Assembly (NCBI GenBank): GCA_965227535.1
Contig: OZ245761.1
Location: 248,001-312,000 of the forward strand
Length of the DNA: 64,000 nucleotides
Source of the DNA: SZUA-430 sp965227535
GTDB taxonomy: Bacteria; Pseudomonadota; Alphaproteobacteria; Micropepsales; Micropepsaceae
Reading direction: 5' to 3'
Position numbers and translations under genes: made by a program. Shown in pieces: positions 54,966 through 63,682 of this stretch; the first letter of the stretch is position 1, and every line of letters begins with the position of its first letter. The notes beneath the pieces were generated by a model. It ran no database searches. It was given only the letters and a program-made list of their open reading frames with translations, and was not told where the DNA came from.

Positions 54966-55982
54966 GTGATCGAGAAGAACTGGCAAGAACTGATCAAGCC
55001 GCAAAAGCTGCAAGTGGAGCCCGGCGCCTCGGCCCGGACCCAGGCAGTGGTCGTGGCCGAACCGCTTGAGCGCGGCTTTGGTTTGACGCTCGGCAACTCG
55101 CTGCGCCGCGTGCTTCTGTCGTCGCTTCAGGGCGCGGCCGTCACGTCGATCCAGATCGACGGCGTGCTGCATGAATTCTCGTCGATCCCCGGCGTCCGCG
55201 AGGACGTGACCGACATCGTCCTCAACATCAAACAGCTCGCGCTCAAGCTTCACAGCGAAGGCCCGAAGCGTCTGGTGCTCAAGGCCGAAGGTCCGGGCGA
55301 AGTGAAGGCGAGCCAGATCACGGCCGTCTCCGACGTCGACATTCTCAATCCGGATCTCGTGATCTGCAACCTGGATCACGGCGCGCGCATCCGCATGGAA
55401 CTGACGATCAACTCCGGCAAAGGCTACGTCGCCGCCGAACGCAATCGTCCCGAAGACGCACCGATCGGGTTGATCCCGGTCGACTCGCTCTTCTCGCCGG
55501 TCCGCAAGGTCTCCTACCGCGTCGAGAACACACGTGAAGGTCAGATCCTGGACTACGACAAGCTGACGCTCACGCTCGAAACCAACGGCGCCATCACGCC
55601 GGAGAACGCGGTCGCTTACGCGGCGCGCATTCTTCAGGACCAGCTCTCGATCTTCATCAATTTCGAAGAGCCGCGCGAGAAGAAGACCGAAGAGCAGAAA
55701 ACGGATCTGCCGTTCAACCCGGCGCTCCTCAAGAAGGTCGACGAACTCGAACTCTCGGTGCGTTCGGCCAACTGCTTGAAGAACGACAACATCGTCTACA
55801 TCGGCGATCTCATCCAGAAGACCGAAGCCGAAATGCTTCGCACGCCGAACTTCGGCCGCAAGTCGCTGAACGAGATCAAAGAAGTGCTGGCTTCGATGGG
55901 TCTCCACCTCGGCATGGAAGTGCCGGGCTGGCCGCCTGAAAACATCGAAGAACTAGCGCGCAAGTTTGAAGATCAGTACTAG
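54966..55982 (+). CDS. rpoA: DNA-directed RNA polymerase subunit alpha
   Basis: A 338-residue alpha subunit. GTG 54966, just after GAAGGAAG, gives MIEKNWQELIKPQKLQVE, the alphaproteobacterial N-terminus; a TTG at 54942 would add eight residues. The N-terminal dimer domain has GFGLTLGNSLRRVLLSSLQG. The C-terminal domain NCLKNDNIVYIGDLIQKTEAEML and FGRKSLNEIKEVLASMGLHLG contacts DNA and activators. Confidence 0.98.
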   Translation: MIEKNWQELIKPQKLQVEPGASARTQAVVVAEPLERGFGLTLGNSLRRVLLSSLQGAAVTSIQIDGVLHEFSSIPGVREDVTDIVLNIKQLALKLHSEGPKRLVLKAEGPGEVKASQITAVSDVDILNPDLVICNLDHGARIRMELTINSGKGYVAAERNRPEDAPIGLIPVDSLFSPVRKVSYRVENTREGQILDYDKLTLTLETNGAITPENAVAYAARILQDQLSIFINFEEPREKKTEEQKTDLPFNPALLKKVDELELSVRSANCLKNDNIVYIGDLIQKTEAEMLRTPNFGRKSLNEIKEVLASMGLHLGMEVPGWPPENIEELARKFEDQY

Positions 55983-55984
55983 GT

Positions 55985-56059
55985 TGGGAGCGCCGGCTTC
56001 CAGCCGGCTCTTTCAAACGCAATTCGAATAGGGATGCCGGCAGGATGCCGGCGCTCCCA
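55985..56059. repeat. Palindromic REP/MITE-like element between rpoA and rplQ
   Basis: TGGGAGCGCCGGC (55985-55997) and GCCGGCGCTCCCA (56047-56059) are a perfect 13-bp inverted repeat 49 nt apart. Two more GCCGGC hexamers lie inside (56003-56008 and 56036-56041), so the RNA could form a long cruciform stem. The 75-nt unit fits entirely in the 97-nt intergenic gap. It resembles the extragenic GCCGGC-rich palindromes dispersed in many genomes. Confidence 0.7.
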
Positions 56060-56079
56060 GGAAATAGGGAACGACTGCC

Positions 56080-56508
56080 ATGCGTCACGGTTCAGCGGGC
56101 CGCAAACTCAACCGCACCAGCAGCCACCGCAAGGCGCTGTTCGTCAATCTCGCGTCGGCGCTGATCAAGCACGAGCAGATCACCACGACGTTGCCCAAGG
56201 CGAAGGAACTTCGCCCGGTGGTCGAGCGTCTGATCACGCTCGGCAAGCGCGGCAAGACCGACCTCCACGCCCGTCGCCAGGCGCTCTCGCACCTGCGCAA
56301 CGACAACGTGATGGTGCAGAAGCTGTTCGACGTGCTGGCCCCGCGCTACGCGACCCGCAAGGGCGGCTACACCCGCGTCCTCAAGGCCGGCTTCCGTCAC
56401 GGCGACGCGGCCGACATGGCAGTGATCGAATTCATCGATCGCGACGTGGAAGCAAAGGGCAAAGACTCCGGCCCCGTCCAGGCGACGCAAGAAGAAGCGA
56501 CCGCCTAA
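56080..56508 (+). CDS. rplQ: 50S ribosomal protein L17
   Basis: A 142-residue L17 near the tunnel exit. MRHGSAGRKLNRTSSHRKAL is the family N-terminus, and TTLPKAKELRPVVERLITLGKRG and GGYTRVLKAGFRHGDAADMAVIEF are conserved. A short acidic tail follows. It is the end of the alpha operon, before a strong terminator. Confidence 0.98.
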   Translation: MRHGSAGRKLNRTSSHRKALFVNLASALIKHEQITTTLPKAKELRPVVERLITLGKRGKTDLHARRQALSHLRNDNVMVQKLFDVLAPRYATRKGGYTRVLKAGFRHGDAADMAVIEFIDRDVEAKGKDSGPVQATQEEATA

Positions 56509-56526
56509 ACCAATTCGGCGAAAGCC

Positions 56527-56558
56527 AAAAAAAGGGCGACCCGCGGGTCGCCCTTTTT
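56527..56558. terminator. Bidirectional intrinsic terminator after rplQ
   Basis: GGGCGACCCGCGGGTCGCCC (56534-56553) is a perfect palindrome with A7 on its left and T5 on its right, so it can stop rplQ transcription from the left and the crotonase operon from the right. It lies 18 nt after the rplQ stop and 19 nt from the convergent gene end. Confidence 0.92.
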
Positions 56559-56576
56559 GTTTGCGCGGCGCGCGTC

Positions 56577-57377
56577 CTAGCGCCCCTTGAACTCCGCCTT
56601 ACGCTTCTGCAGGAACGCGCCGACGCCTTCCGCGAAGTCTTCCGCGCGCCCGGCCTCTTTCTGCGCCTGGCGCTCGGCGTCGAGCTGCTCTTCGTACGTG
56701 TTATTCGGGCTGTCCCAATAGAGCTTGCGGATCAAGCTAAGCGCGACCGTCGGCCCCGCCGCCAATTCCTCCGCAAGCTTCATCGCCTCCGGCATCAACG
56801 ACGCGTCGTCATAGACGCGGTTGATGAGACCCCACTCGAGCGCGCGTTCCGCGCTCAGCTTCTCGCCCATCAGCGACAGCTCTTTCGCACGCGCCAAGCC
56901 AACCAACCGCGGCAGCAGCCACGTCGATCCGCCGTCGGGCACAAGACCGATGCGCCGGAACGCCTGCAGGAAATACGCAGACTTCGACGCCAAGATCATA
57001 TCGCCCATCATGGCGAAGCTCATGCCGACGCCGGCAGCCGCACCGTTGACCGCGGTCACGAACGGCATCTTCAAATTGCGCAGCCGCCGCAGGAAGGGAT
57101 GATAGGCCGTCTCCAGCGCTGCCCCCGCATCCCGCTCCTTCGCACCGAAATCGTTCGAACCCGCGCCGCCGCCCAGATTGGCGCCGGCGCAAAACCCGCG
57201 ACCCACGCCCGTCATGACGAGCGCGCGCAGGCCGGTCTCCGGCTTCTCGACATAGGCCAGCGCGCCCATCAATCCTTTGAGCATCTCCGGACTGACGGCG
57301 TTCATCACCTCAGGATGGTTGAGCGTCAGAACTCCGACGCGGCCATGCACATCGACCTTCACCCGTTCGAATTCCAT
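56577..57377 (-). CDS. Enoyl-CoA hydratase/isomerase family protein (PaaG-like) 1
   Basis: A 266-residue crotonase-fold enzyme. The oxyanion-hole segments are GRGFCAGANL and NGAAAGVGMSFAMMGD. The first catalytic Glu of hydratases is replaced (Met/Ser in the AGVGMS segment) and the second lies in GLVPDGGSTWLLPRL as Asp, the pattern of PaaG-type isomerases (2-(1,2-epoxy-1,2-dihydrophenyl)acetyl-CoA isomerase). An isomerase is more likely than a hydratase. It is 13 nt downstream of a second crotonase. Confidence 0.83.
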   Translation of the reverse strand: MEFERVKVDVHGRVGVLTLNHPEVMNAVSPEMLKGLMGALAYVEKPETGLRALVMTGVGRGFCAGANLGGGAGSNDFGAKERDAGAALETAYHPFLRRLRNLKMPFVTAVNGAAAGVGMSFAMMGDMILASKSAYFLQAFRRIGLVPDGGSTWLLPRLVGLARAKELSLMGEKLSAERALEWGLINRVYDDASLMPEAMKLAEELAAGPTVALSLIRKLYWDSPNNTYEEQLDAERQAQKEAGRAEDFAEGVGAFLQKRKAEFKGR

Positions 57378-57390
57378 GAAAACGTCTCCC

Positions 57391-58194
57391 TTATTTGCCT
57401 TTGAATTGTGCTTCGCGCTTGGTGAGGAACGCAGTCACGCCCTCGCGAAAATCCTCTGTGTCGCCCAGCGTTTGCTGCGTGCGCCGCTCAAGCTCCAGCT
57501 GCTCGTCCAGCGTATTCAGCGCCGCCGCATCCAACACACGCTTGATCTCGCCGAACGCCTTCGTCGGCCCCTTGGCCAACCGGTGCGCCAACGCATACGC
57601 CTCAGTGAGCAACTGATCGTCGGCGACGGATGCCCAAATGAGGCCCCATTCAGCCGCCTTGTCGGCCGGCAGCCGATCGCCCAGCAGCGCAAGTGCGCGA
57701 GCCCTCGCGCGGCCCAACAGCTGCGGCAAAAGCCACGTGCACCCCATATCGGGCACGAGCCCCAACTTCGGCCCGAACACCTGAACGAAATACGACGACT
57801 TCGCGGCCAGTACGATGTCACCCGACAGCGCCAACCCAACACCGCCGCCCGCGGCCACGCCGTTGACGGCAACGATCACGGGCTTCGGAAACCCGGTCAG
57901 ATCGCGCACGAGCGGGTTGTACCCGATCTCCATCGAGTGCGAGATGCCTTCACCGACCGACCGCTGCACGCCGTCGCCGAAGCCGGCATTGGCGAGATCG
58001 GCGCCCGCGCAAAAGCCCCGCCCCGCACCGGTGATCACAAGCACCTTCACGGACGCATCCGGCGCAAGCAGCCTCAGCGCCGTGCGGACGTCGTCGATCA
58101 AACCCTTGTTCAGACTATTCAGTGATTGCGGACGGTTGAGCGTGAGTGTCGCAACGCCGTCCTTCGTTTCGACGAGAATATTTTCGTAAGCCAT
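57391..58194 (-). CDS. Enoyl-CoA hydratase/isomerase family protein (PaaG-like) 2
   Basis: A 267-residue crotonase paralogue. Motifs GRGFCAGADL and NGVAAGGGVGLALSGDIVLAA form the CoA/oxyanion site, and GLVPDMGCTWLLPQLLG holds the Asp that replaces the second Glu. Like its neighbour it lacks both hydratase glutamates. The pair may act on different acyl-CoA isomers or as a heteromer in fatty-acid or aromatic degradation. First gene of a two-gene minus-strand operon. Confidence 0.83.
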   Translation of the reverse strand: MAYENILVETKDGVATLTLNRPQSLNSLNKGLIDDVRTALRLLAPDASVKVLVITGAGRGFCAGADLANAGFGDGVQRSVGEGISHSMEIGYNPLVRDLTGFPKPVIVAVNGVAAGGGVGLALSGDIVLAAKSSYFVQVFGPKLGLVPDMGCTWLLPQLLGRARARALALLGDRLPADKAAEWGLIWASVADDQLLTEAYALAHRLAKGPTKAFGEIKRVLDAAALNTLDEQLELERRTQQTLGDTEDFREGVTAFLTKREAQFKGK

Positions 58195-58267
58195 GAGCGC
58201 AGACCCGAAGCAATTTCGCTTCAGGCCAGCATAGGCTCACGCCAGGCGCAAGGCGAGCGGCGCTCGC

Positions 58268-59326
58268 CTAGTTGCTGGTCTTCATCTTAAGTTCCGTAGC
58301 GTTAAGCGCCGTCTCGGCGATCACGCGATTACGCCCCGAACGTTTGGCCGCATAGAGGCATGCATCCGCGCGGCTCAGCGTCTCCGCGATCGGTTCGCCC
58401 GCCACGTACTTCGCGACGCCGATCGACAGCGTGATCGACCCCAGCGTTTCGCCCGTTGATCGCTTCACGATCTTCTTCGACTCGACCGCGGCGCGAATAT
58501 GTTCGGCGACGGTGGTCGCGCTCTCAAGCGAGGTCTGCGGCAGCGCGACGACGAATTCCTCGCCGCCGTAACGGGCGGCCGTGTCGCGTCCCTTGGTGTT
58601 CGACTTGAAGCACTGCGCCACCAGGCGAAGCACCTGGTCGCCGGTCGCATGCCCCCACGTGTCGTTGAATTTCTTGAAGTGATCGACGTCGCCGATCAGC
58701 AAGCAAAGCTGCTCATGGCCGTCGGCTGCGCTGCGCGCGGCAAGCGTAATCCCCTCATCGAAGCCGCGACGGTTTAGCAGGCCGGTCAACGAGTCGACGC
58801 GGCTCTCCTCGCGAATGCTCTCCAGTCGTTGGCGCAGCGACTTGATCTCGCTGCTCGAGGTCTTGAGCTCGTTCTCAAGCACCTTGTGCTTGGTCTCCAT
58901 CGCGCGCGTTGCGGCGACGACGCCCTCGATGATGAGCTTGAACTGCGTCATGTCACCGTGATGCAGCTGCTGCGTGGCGACGGTCAATGTCTTACCGTAG
59001 GTCGCGGTATCTTGACCGGTGCTCTCCAGGACATGCGCGAACTTCTGCATTTCCTCCTGCAGTTTTGCGCCCATGTCGTCGACTGCGGCCGTCACATTGC
59101 CGCCGAAGAAGCGCATATGAAGGTCGCGCATGCGCGCCGCGTCGGTCGCGTACCCGTCCTGCACGGCGGTGTCCAGAGCGTCGATGAGCTCTTGATTGAG
59201 ACCGGCCGCGTAGTTGAACCAAAGCTCATACAGCGGCGGCGTCGGCGGCGCTTTGTACTGGCGCATGAGCTCGACGGCGCGGTCACTCAAAGCACGTGCG
59301 TGATCCGGCATTTCCCAGTAATGCAC
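58268..59326 (-). CDS. GGDEF-domain diguanylate cyclase
   Basis: A 352-residue cytoplasmic c-di-GMP synthase. The catalytic loop is RYGGEEFVVALP, and the domain opens with DSLTGLLNRRGFDEG. The inhibitory RxxD site five residues before the signature reads KGRD, so feedback control may be lost. The N-terminal ~180 residues are helical, with a coiled coil just before the GGDEF domain, and match no sensor I know. GTG 59326 is chosen for the GGAGGGAG site about 8 nt upstream; a TTG at 59359 and ATG at 59311 are alternatives. Confidence 0.88.
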   Translation of the reverse strand: MHYWEMPDHARALSDRAVELMRQYKAPPTPPLYELWFNYAAGLNQELIDALDTAVQDGYATDAARMRDLHMRFFGGNVTAAVDDMGAKLQEEMQKFAHVLESTGQDTATYGKTLTVATQQLHHGDMTQFKLIIEGVVAATRAMETKHKVLENELKTSSSEIKSLRQRLESIREESRVDSLTGLLNRRGFDEGITLAARSAADGHEQLCLLIGDVDHFKKFNDTWGHATGDQVLRLVAQCFKSNTKGRDTAARYGGEEFVVALPQTSLESATTVAEHIRAAVESKKIVKRSTGETLGSITLSIGVAKYVAGEPIAETLSRADACLYAAKRSGRNRVIAETALNATELKMKTSN

Positions 59327-59705
59327 CTTTCGAACTCCCTCCAGCACACCGCCACTCAAGAACGCGAGAGCGGACCCCTATTCGCGTGGTCGTGCATCGT
59401 GTCATCGAGGGCCAAAAATTCGATTAAATTTCGCCTTTAGCGCGTATTCATTCGAATACGGTAAACGGCCGTCTCCCGATGCCGCAGTTCACCAAAGGCA
59501 CGCGTTAACGGGGAACCCGCCGGTTGAGCGAAGTGCAGAAACGGGGAGCGCGTGGGGCCGCTGGCGACGTGCAGACACTCGCATGAATGATCGATTCTCA
59601 GGACCGCGACCCATCAGGCCGCCCGCACATCGCCTTTTCAGGGATCCGGGGTTTTCGTCTATAACGAGCCATCAAGACAACGACATAGACACGGGAGACA
59701 CGGCC
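59327..59705. other. Divergent intergenic region with palindrome
   Basis: This 379-nt region separates the diguanylate cyclase from the aldehyde dehydrogenase, so it must carry both promoters. GTATTC (59444-59449) and GAATAC (59454-59459) form an operator-like palindrome in an AT-rich patch. TATAAC (59660-59665) is a plausible -10 for the dehydrogenase, with a poor -35. The open frame from 59583 into the dehydrogenase is unlikely to be coding. Confidence 0.5.
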
Positions 59706-61169
59706 ATGGGCCTCGCGGACACCAAGACAAAGTCGATGACGGCGCAAGAAATGGGCGCTCTATTGGATAAGCAGCGCGCGGCCTACCTGAAGGACGGCCC
59801 GCCATCCGCAGAGGTTCGGATCGACCGCCTGGACCGCTGCATCGCCATCCTCGTCGACAACCAAGACGAAATCGCCGACGCGCTGAATCGCGACTTCGGC
59901 AGCCGCTCGCCGCAGATGAGCAAGTTCACCGACGTCTCCGGCTCGATCGGGCCGCTGAAGCACGCGAAGGACAACCTGCGCAAATGGATGCGCATGGAAA
60001 AGCGAAAACCCACGCCCGCGATCCTGGGCTGGTTCGGCGCCAAAGCCGAGATCCACTATCAGCCGCTGGGTGTCGTCGGCGTCATCTCGCCGTGGAACTT
60101 TCCGGTCAACCTGACCTTCACGCCGCTCGCCGGGATCCTCGCCGCCGGCAACCGCTGCATGATTAAGCCGTCGGAGTTTACGCCGGCGACGTCGGACCTG
60201 ATGGCGCGCATGTTCAAGAAGGCCTTCAACGAGGCCGAGATCGCGGTGTGTATCGGTGGCGCCGACACGGGCGAAGCCTTCAGCCGCCTCGCCTTCGACC
60301 ACCTGCTCTTCACCGGCGCGACGTCGGTCGCGCGTCACGTGATGCGCGCGGCGGCGGAGAACCTGGTGCCCGTGACGCTCGAACTCGGCGGCAAGTCGCC
60401 GGTGATCATCGGCGAGAACGCCAACATCGAACTCAGCGCCACGCGCGTGATGACCGGTAAGACGTTGAACGCCGGCCAAATCTGTCTCGCCCCCGATTAC
60501 GTCTTCGTGCCGGAAGGCAAGCGCGACGAATTCGTCGCCAAGGCGACCAGCGCCGTCACACGCATGTACCCGACGCTGAAGGACAATCCCGACTACACCT
60601 CGGTGATCAACCAGCGCCACTTCGACCGCCTGCGCGGTTACATCGACGAAGCCAAATCGAAAGGCGCCAAGGTCGTCGAGATCAACCCGGCGAAGGAAGA
60701 TCTGCGCCAGCAACCGCATCACAAGATCGCGCCGACCTTGATCCTCGATCCAGGCGACGACATGAAGGTGATGCAGGACGAAATCTTCGGCCCCGTACTG
60801 CCGGTCAAAACCTACAAGTCCGTCGACGAAGCGATTGCCTACGTCAACGCGCACGCGCGTCCCTTGGGCCTCTATTACTTCGGCGAAGAAGGCGCGGAGA
60901 AGGAAAAGGTCCTAACGCGCACGACGTCAGGCGGCGTCACCGTCAACGACACGATCATGCATGTGGCGATGGAAGACCTGCCGTTCGGCGGCGTGGGCCC
61001 GTCGGGCATGGGCGCCTATCACGGCATCGACGGCTTCCGCCAATTCAGCCATCGCAAGGCGATCTACCAGCAGCCGACGTCGAACTTCGTCGAAAAACAA
61101 CTCGCCAACATCCGCGCGCCCTACGGCGACGGACTGCAAAAGCAGCTGGTGAGTTCGATAAAGCGCTAA
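59706..61169 (+). CDS. Coniferyl-aldehyde-dehydrogenase-like NAD(P)-dependent aldehyde dehydrogenase
   Basis: A 487-residue ALDH superfamily enzyme. The start at 59706 follows GGGAGAC. Catalytic residues are N131 (VISPWNFPVNL), E226 (TLELGGKSP) and nucleophile C260 (LNAGQICLAPDY). The AGQIC form of the Cys motif and the short N-terminus are typical of the coniferyl aldehyde dehydrogenase (CalB) and fatty aldehyde dehydrogenase group. It oxidises an aldehyde to its acid; substrate is inferred only. Ends with GVGPSGMGAYHGIDGFRQFSHRK as in the group. Confidence 0.9.
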   Translation: MGLADTKTKSMTAQEMGALLDKQRAAYLKDGPPSAEVRIDRLDRCIAILVDNQDEIADALNRDFGSRSPQMSKFTDVSGSIGPLKHAKDNLRKWMRMEKRKPTPAILGWFGAKAEIHYQPLGVVGVISPWNFPVNLTFTPLAGILAAGNRCMIKPSEFTPATSDLMARMFKKAFNEAEIAVCIGGADTGEAFSRLAFDHLLFTGATSVARHVMRAAAENLVPVTLELGGKSPVIIGENANIELSATRVMTGKTLNAGQICLAPDYVFVPEGKRDEFVAKATSAVTRMYPTLKDNPDYTSVINQRHFDRLRGYIDEAKSKGAKVVEINPAKEDLRQQPHHKIAPTLILDPGDDMKVMQDEIFGPVLPVKTYKSVDEAIAYVNAHARPLGLYYFGEEGAEKEKVLTRTTSGGVTVNDTIMHVAMEDLPFGGVGPSGMGAYHGIDGFRQFSHRKAIYQQPTSNFVEKQLANIRAPYGDGLQKQLVSSIKR

Positions 61170-61177
61170 GCGATTAG

Positions 61178-61207
61178 AGCGAACCGTCTAAACCGGTTCG
61201 CTTTCCT
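61178..61207 (+). terminator. Terminator after the aldehyde dehydrogenase
   Basis: AGCGAACC (61178-61185) pairs with GGTTCGCT (61195-61202) over 8 bp with a 9-nt loop, followed by the T-rich TTCCTTCTT. It lies 9 nt after the dehydrogenase stop and overlaps the last codons of the convergent helicase gene (stop at 61188). Confidence 0.65.
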
Positions 61208-62852
61208 TCTTCCGCTTGATGAGGTGCAGCGGCACCGGCCGCAGCAGGAACGCCGGCAGGTGCGAAGCCGCGCCGTCGTCTTGCTCCGGCGCTTCGTTGC
61301 GACGATGACGTTGCTCGCCCTTCGGACGATCGCCGCGCTGATGACGATGCTGGTCCCGCTTTGCAGCAGGCCGTTCGCCCGCAGGCGCAGCCGCCCGTTC
61401 GGGGCGCGCCTCTTGCGGCGGACGAGCAGGGCGGTCGCCTCTCGGCGCGTTGTCCCGGCGCGGCGGCCGCGGCTGTTGATCTCGGCGCGGTTGACGCTCT
61501 TGGCGCTGCTGCACAGGCGCAGCCGCAACGGGCTCAACCGCCGCGACAGGTGCAGCCACCGGAACCTGAGACGCATCGATCGGCGCCATTGACGCCACTT
61601 GATCGTGATACGGCGCGTCGCCGCGATGACGGCTGCGATCGCGCTCACGACCGCGTCCACCGCGGCGTCCGTCGCGACCACCACGATCGCGCTCGCCGCG
61701 CGAACGCGTGTCGGGCGTCACTTCGATGTCGGTCATCTCTTCGCGGAGAAGTTTGAAGCCCGTGAGCTTCTCGATCGCGGCCACGGCCTTAAAGTCCTGC
61801 GGCCCGGCGAGCATGAACGCATGCCCTTCGCGGCCCGCACGACCCGTCCGGCCGATGCGATGGATGTAGTCGTCGGCATGGATCGGCACGTCGAAATTGA
61901 ACACGTGACTGACCGCCGGAATGTCGAGCCCGCGCGCCGCAACGTCGCTGGCGCACAGCAGCTGAATCGTGCCGCCGCGGAAATTCTCAAGCGTCTTGGT
62001 GCGCACCGGCTGCGGCAGGTCGCCATGCAAAGCCGCGACCGAGAACCCGTGCTTGGTCAGCGATTTGTAGACGATGTCGACGTCGGTCTTGCGGTTGCAG
62101 AAGATGATGCCGTTGGTGATCGTCTCGCCGCGAATGATCCGGCGCAGCGCCTCGCGCTTCAACTTCGCGTCGTTCGCCGGCACGCCGATGATCTTCTGAA
62201 CGATCGTCGTCGCCGCCGTCGCCGGCCGCGACGCCTCGATGCGCTCCGGATTGCTCAAGAACTGATCGGCCAACCGCGTAATTTCCGGCGGCATCGTCGC
62301 CGAGAAGAACAACGTCTGCCGCGTAAACGGCAGCAGCTTACAAATGCGTTCGATGTCCGGAATGAACCCCATGTCCAACATCCGGTCTGCTTCGTCGATG
62401 ACCAGCGTCGTGACGCCCGTCAGCAGCAACTTGCCGCGCTCGAAGTGGTCGAGCATGCGCCCCGGCGTCGCGATCAACACATCGACGCCGCGCGTGATCT
62501 TCATGTCCTGCTCTTCGTAGGACACGCCGCCGATCAGCAAGGCCATCGATAGCTTGTGATACTTGCCGTACTTCTCGAAGCTCTCGGCGACTTGCGCCGC
62601 GAGTTCGCGCGTCGGCTCCAGGATCAGCGAGCGCGGCATGCGCGCCTTCGCGCGCCCCGCAGCGAGCTTTTGTATCATGGGCAGGGTGAACCCTGCCGTC
62701 TTGCCCGTGCCAGTTTGTGCGATCCCCATCACGTCGCGACCGGCCAGAACGACTGGGATCGCTTTCTCTTGGATGGGGGTAGGGGTCGTATAACCGGCCT
62801 CCGCGATAGCGCGGAGCAAATCGGCCGAAAGGCCGAGACTTTCAAACGACAT
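61188..62852 (-). CDS. DEAD-box ATP-dependent RNA helicase (RhlE-like)
   Basis: A 554-residue RNA helicase for ribosome assembly or RNA decay. Q-motif MSFESLGLS with PTPIQ, Walker A AQTGTGKT (45-52), DEAD (153-156), SAT (184-186) and HRIGRTGRAG are in order. From about residue 395 a long low-complexity tail rich in Arg, Gln, Pro and Gly follows, which would bind RNA and may phase-separate. RhlE is the closest group I recognise by motif. Convergent with the aldehyde dehydrogenase. Confidence 0.93.
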   Translation of the reverse strand: MSFESLGLSADLLRAIAEAGYTTPTPIQEKAIPVVLAGRDVMGIAQTGTGKTAGFTLPMIQKLAAGRAKARMPRSLILEPTRELAAQVAESFEKYGKYHKLSMALLIGGVSYEEQDMKITRGVDVLIATPGRMLDHFERGKLLLTGVTTLVIDEADRMLDMGFIPDIERICKLLPFTRQTLFFSATMPPEITRLADQFLSNPERIEASRPATAATTIVQKIIGVPANDAKLKREALRRIIRGETITNGIIFCNRKTDVDIVYKSLTKHGFSVAALHGDLPQPVRTKTLENFRGGTIQLLCASDVAARGLDIPAVSHVFNFDVPIHADDYIHRIGRTGRAGREGHAFMLAGPQDFKAVAAIEKLTGFKLLREEMTDIEVTPDTRSRGERDRGGRDGRRGGRGRERDRSRHRGDAPYHDQVASMAPIDASQVPVAAPVAAVEPVAAAPVQQRQERQPRRDQQPRPPRRDNAPRGDRPARPPQEARPERAAAPAGERPAAKRDQHRHQRGDRPKGEQRHRRNEAPEQDDGAASHLPAFLLRPVPLHLIKRKKESEPV

Positions 62853-63070
62853 CAGACTTCAATCAACTCCGGCGAGAGGGCTTTGTTTCCAAGGCCGGAA
62901 CGCCTCTCTCGCGAGGACAAACCAACCGCATAACGGTCCGCTCCGCGCGACTCGCGCGCGATCAGCTATTGCGTCGCAACATAATGCACAACGCCAGAAT
63001 GTCAATGAAAGGTGACCCCACAGTCCGCCAAAGGCCGGTTAGTGTGAACACCAACAAAAAGGGGAATGAG

Positions 63071-63613
63071 ATGCGCAACATTATTGTCGCAATTGTAGGG
63101 ACAACGTTGGTTTCGACCGCCTTTGCTGACACCCCGGCCCCGACACCTGCCGCCGCGCAACCGCCCCCAAACTTCGGCTGCCCTGCCCCTGAGTATGGGC
63201 AGTTCAAGTTCTGGATCGGCGAATGGGCCGTGACGCAGACCAAGAACGGCGCCCCGGCGGGCGACAGCAAGATCGAGCTGCTCGACCAAGGCTGCGTCAT
63301 CTTCGAGAACTGGGCCAGCAAGTCGGGCGGCTCGGGCCACTCGCTGAATGTCTACGATCAAGCCGACGGCAAGTGGCACCAAACCTGGATCGACGCGACT
63401 GGCGACCAGGTCCATTACATCGGCGCCTGGACCGGCGCGAAGATGGAATTCCGCGCCGACGACATCGCAACGCCCCAGAAGCAGAGGGCGATCATGACGA
63501 TGACCTTCGAGCCCCGCCCCGACGGCACCATCCGCCAGTCCGGCACGCTCTCGATGGACGGCGGCAAGACCTTCGCCCCCTCCTTCGACCTGATCTACAC
63601 GAAGAAAAAATAG
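63071..63613 (+). CDS. Exported DUF1579-like protein
   Basis: A 180-residue protein with a signal peptide (MRNIIVAIVGTTLVSTAFA) and a short Pro/Ala linker. The start at 63071 is chosen because the signal peptide begins there, after a GGGGAATGAG site. The mature domain has FWIGEWAVTQTKNG, IFENWASKSGGSGHSLNVYD and WHQTWIDATGDQVHYIG, a lipocalin-like beta pattern seen in DUF1579 and related heme/ligand-binding families. Function unknown. Confidence 0.7.
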   Translation: MRNIIVAIVGTTLVSTAFADTPAPTPAAAQPPPNFGCPAPEYGQFKFWIGEWAVTQTKNGAPAGDSKIELLDQGCVIFENWASKSGGSGHSLNVYDQADGKWHQTWIDATGDQVHYIGAWTGAKMEFRADDIATPQKQRAIMTMTFEPRPDGTIRQSGTLSMDGGKTFAPSFDLIYTKKK

Positions 63614-63682
63614 CCGCCGCGACGGATCAGCCGCGCTCAGCCCGTTGATCACTGAGCGCCGGTTGCGCCAAGCTCCAAAGGC

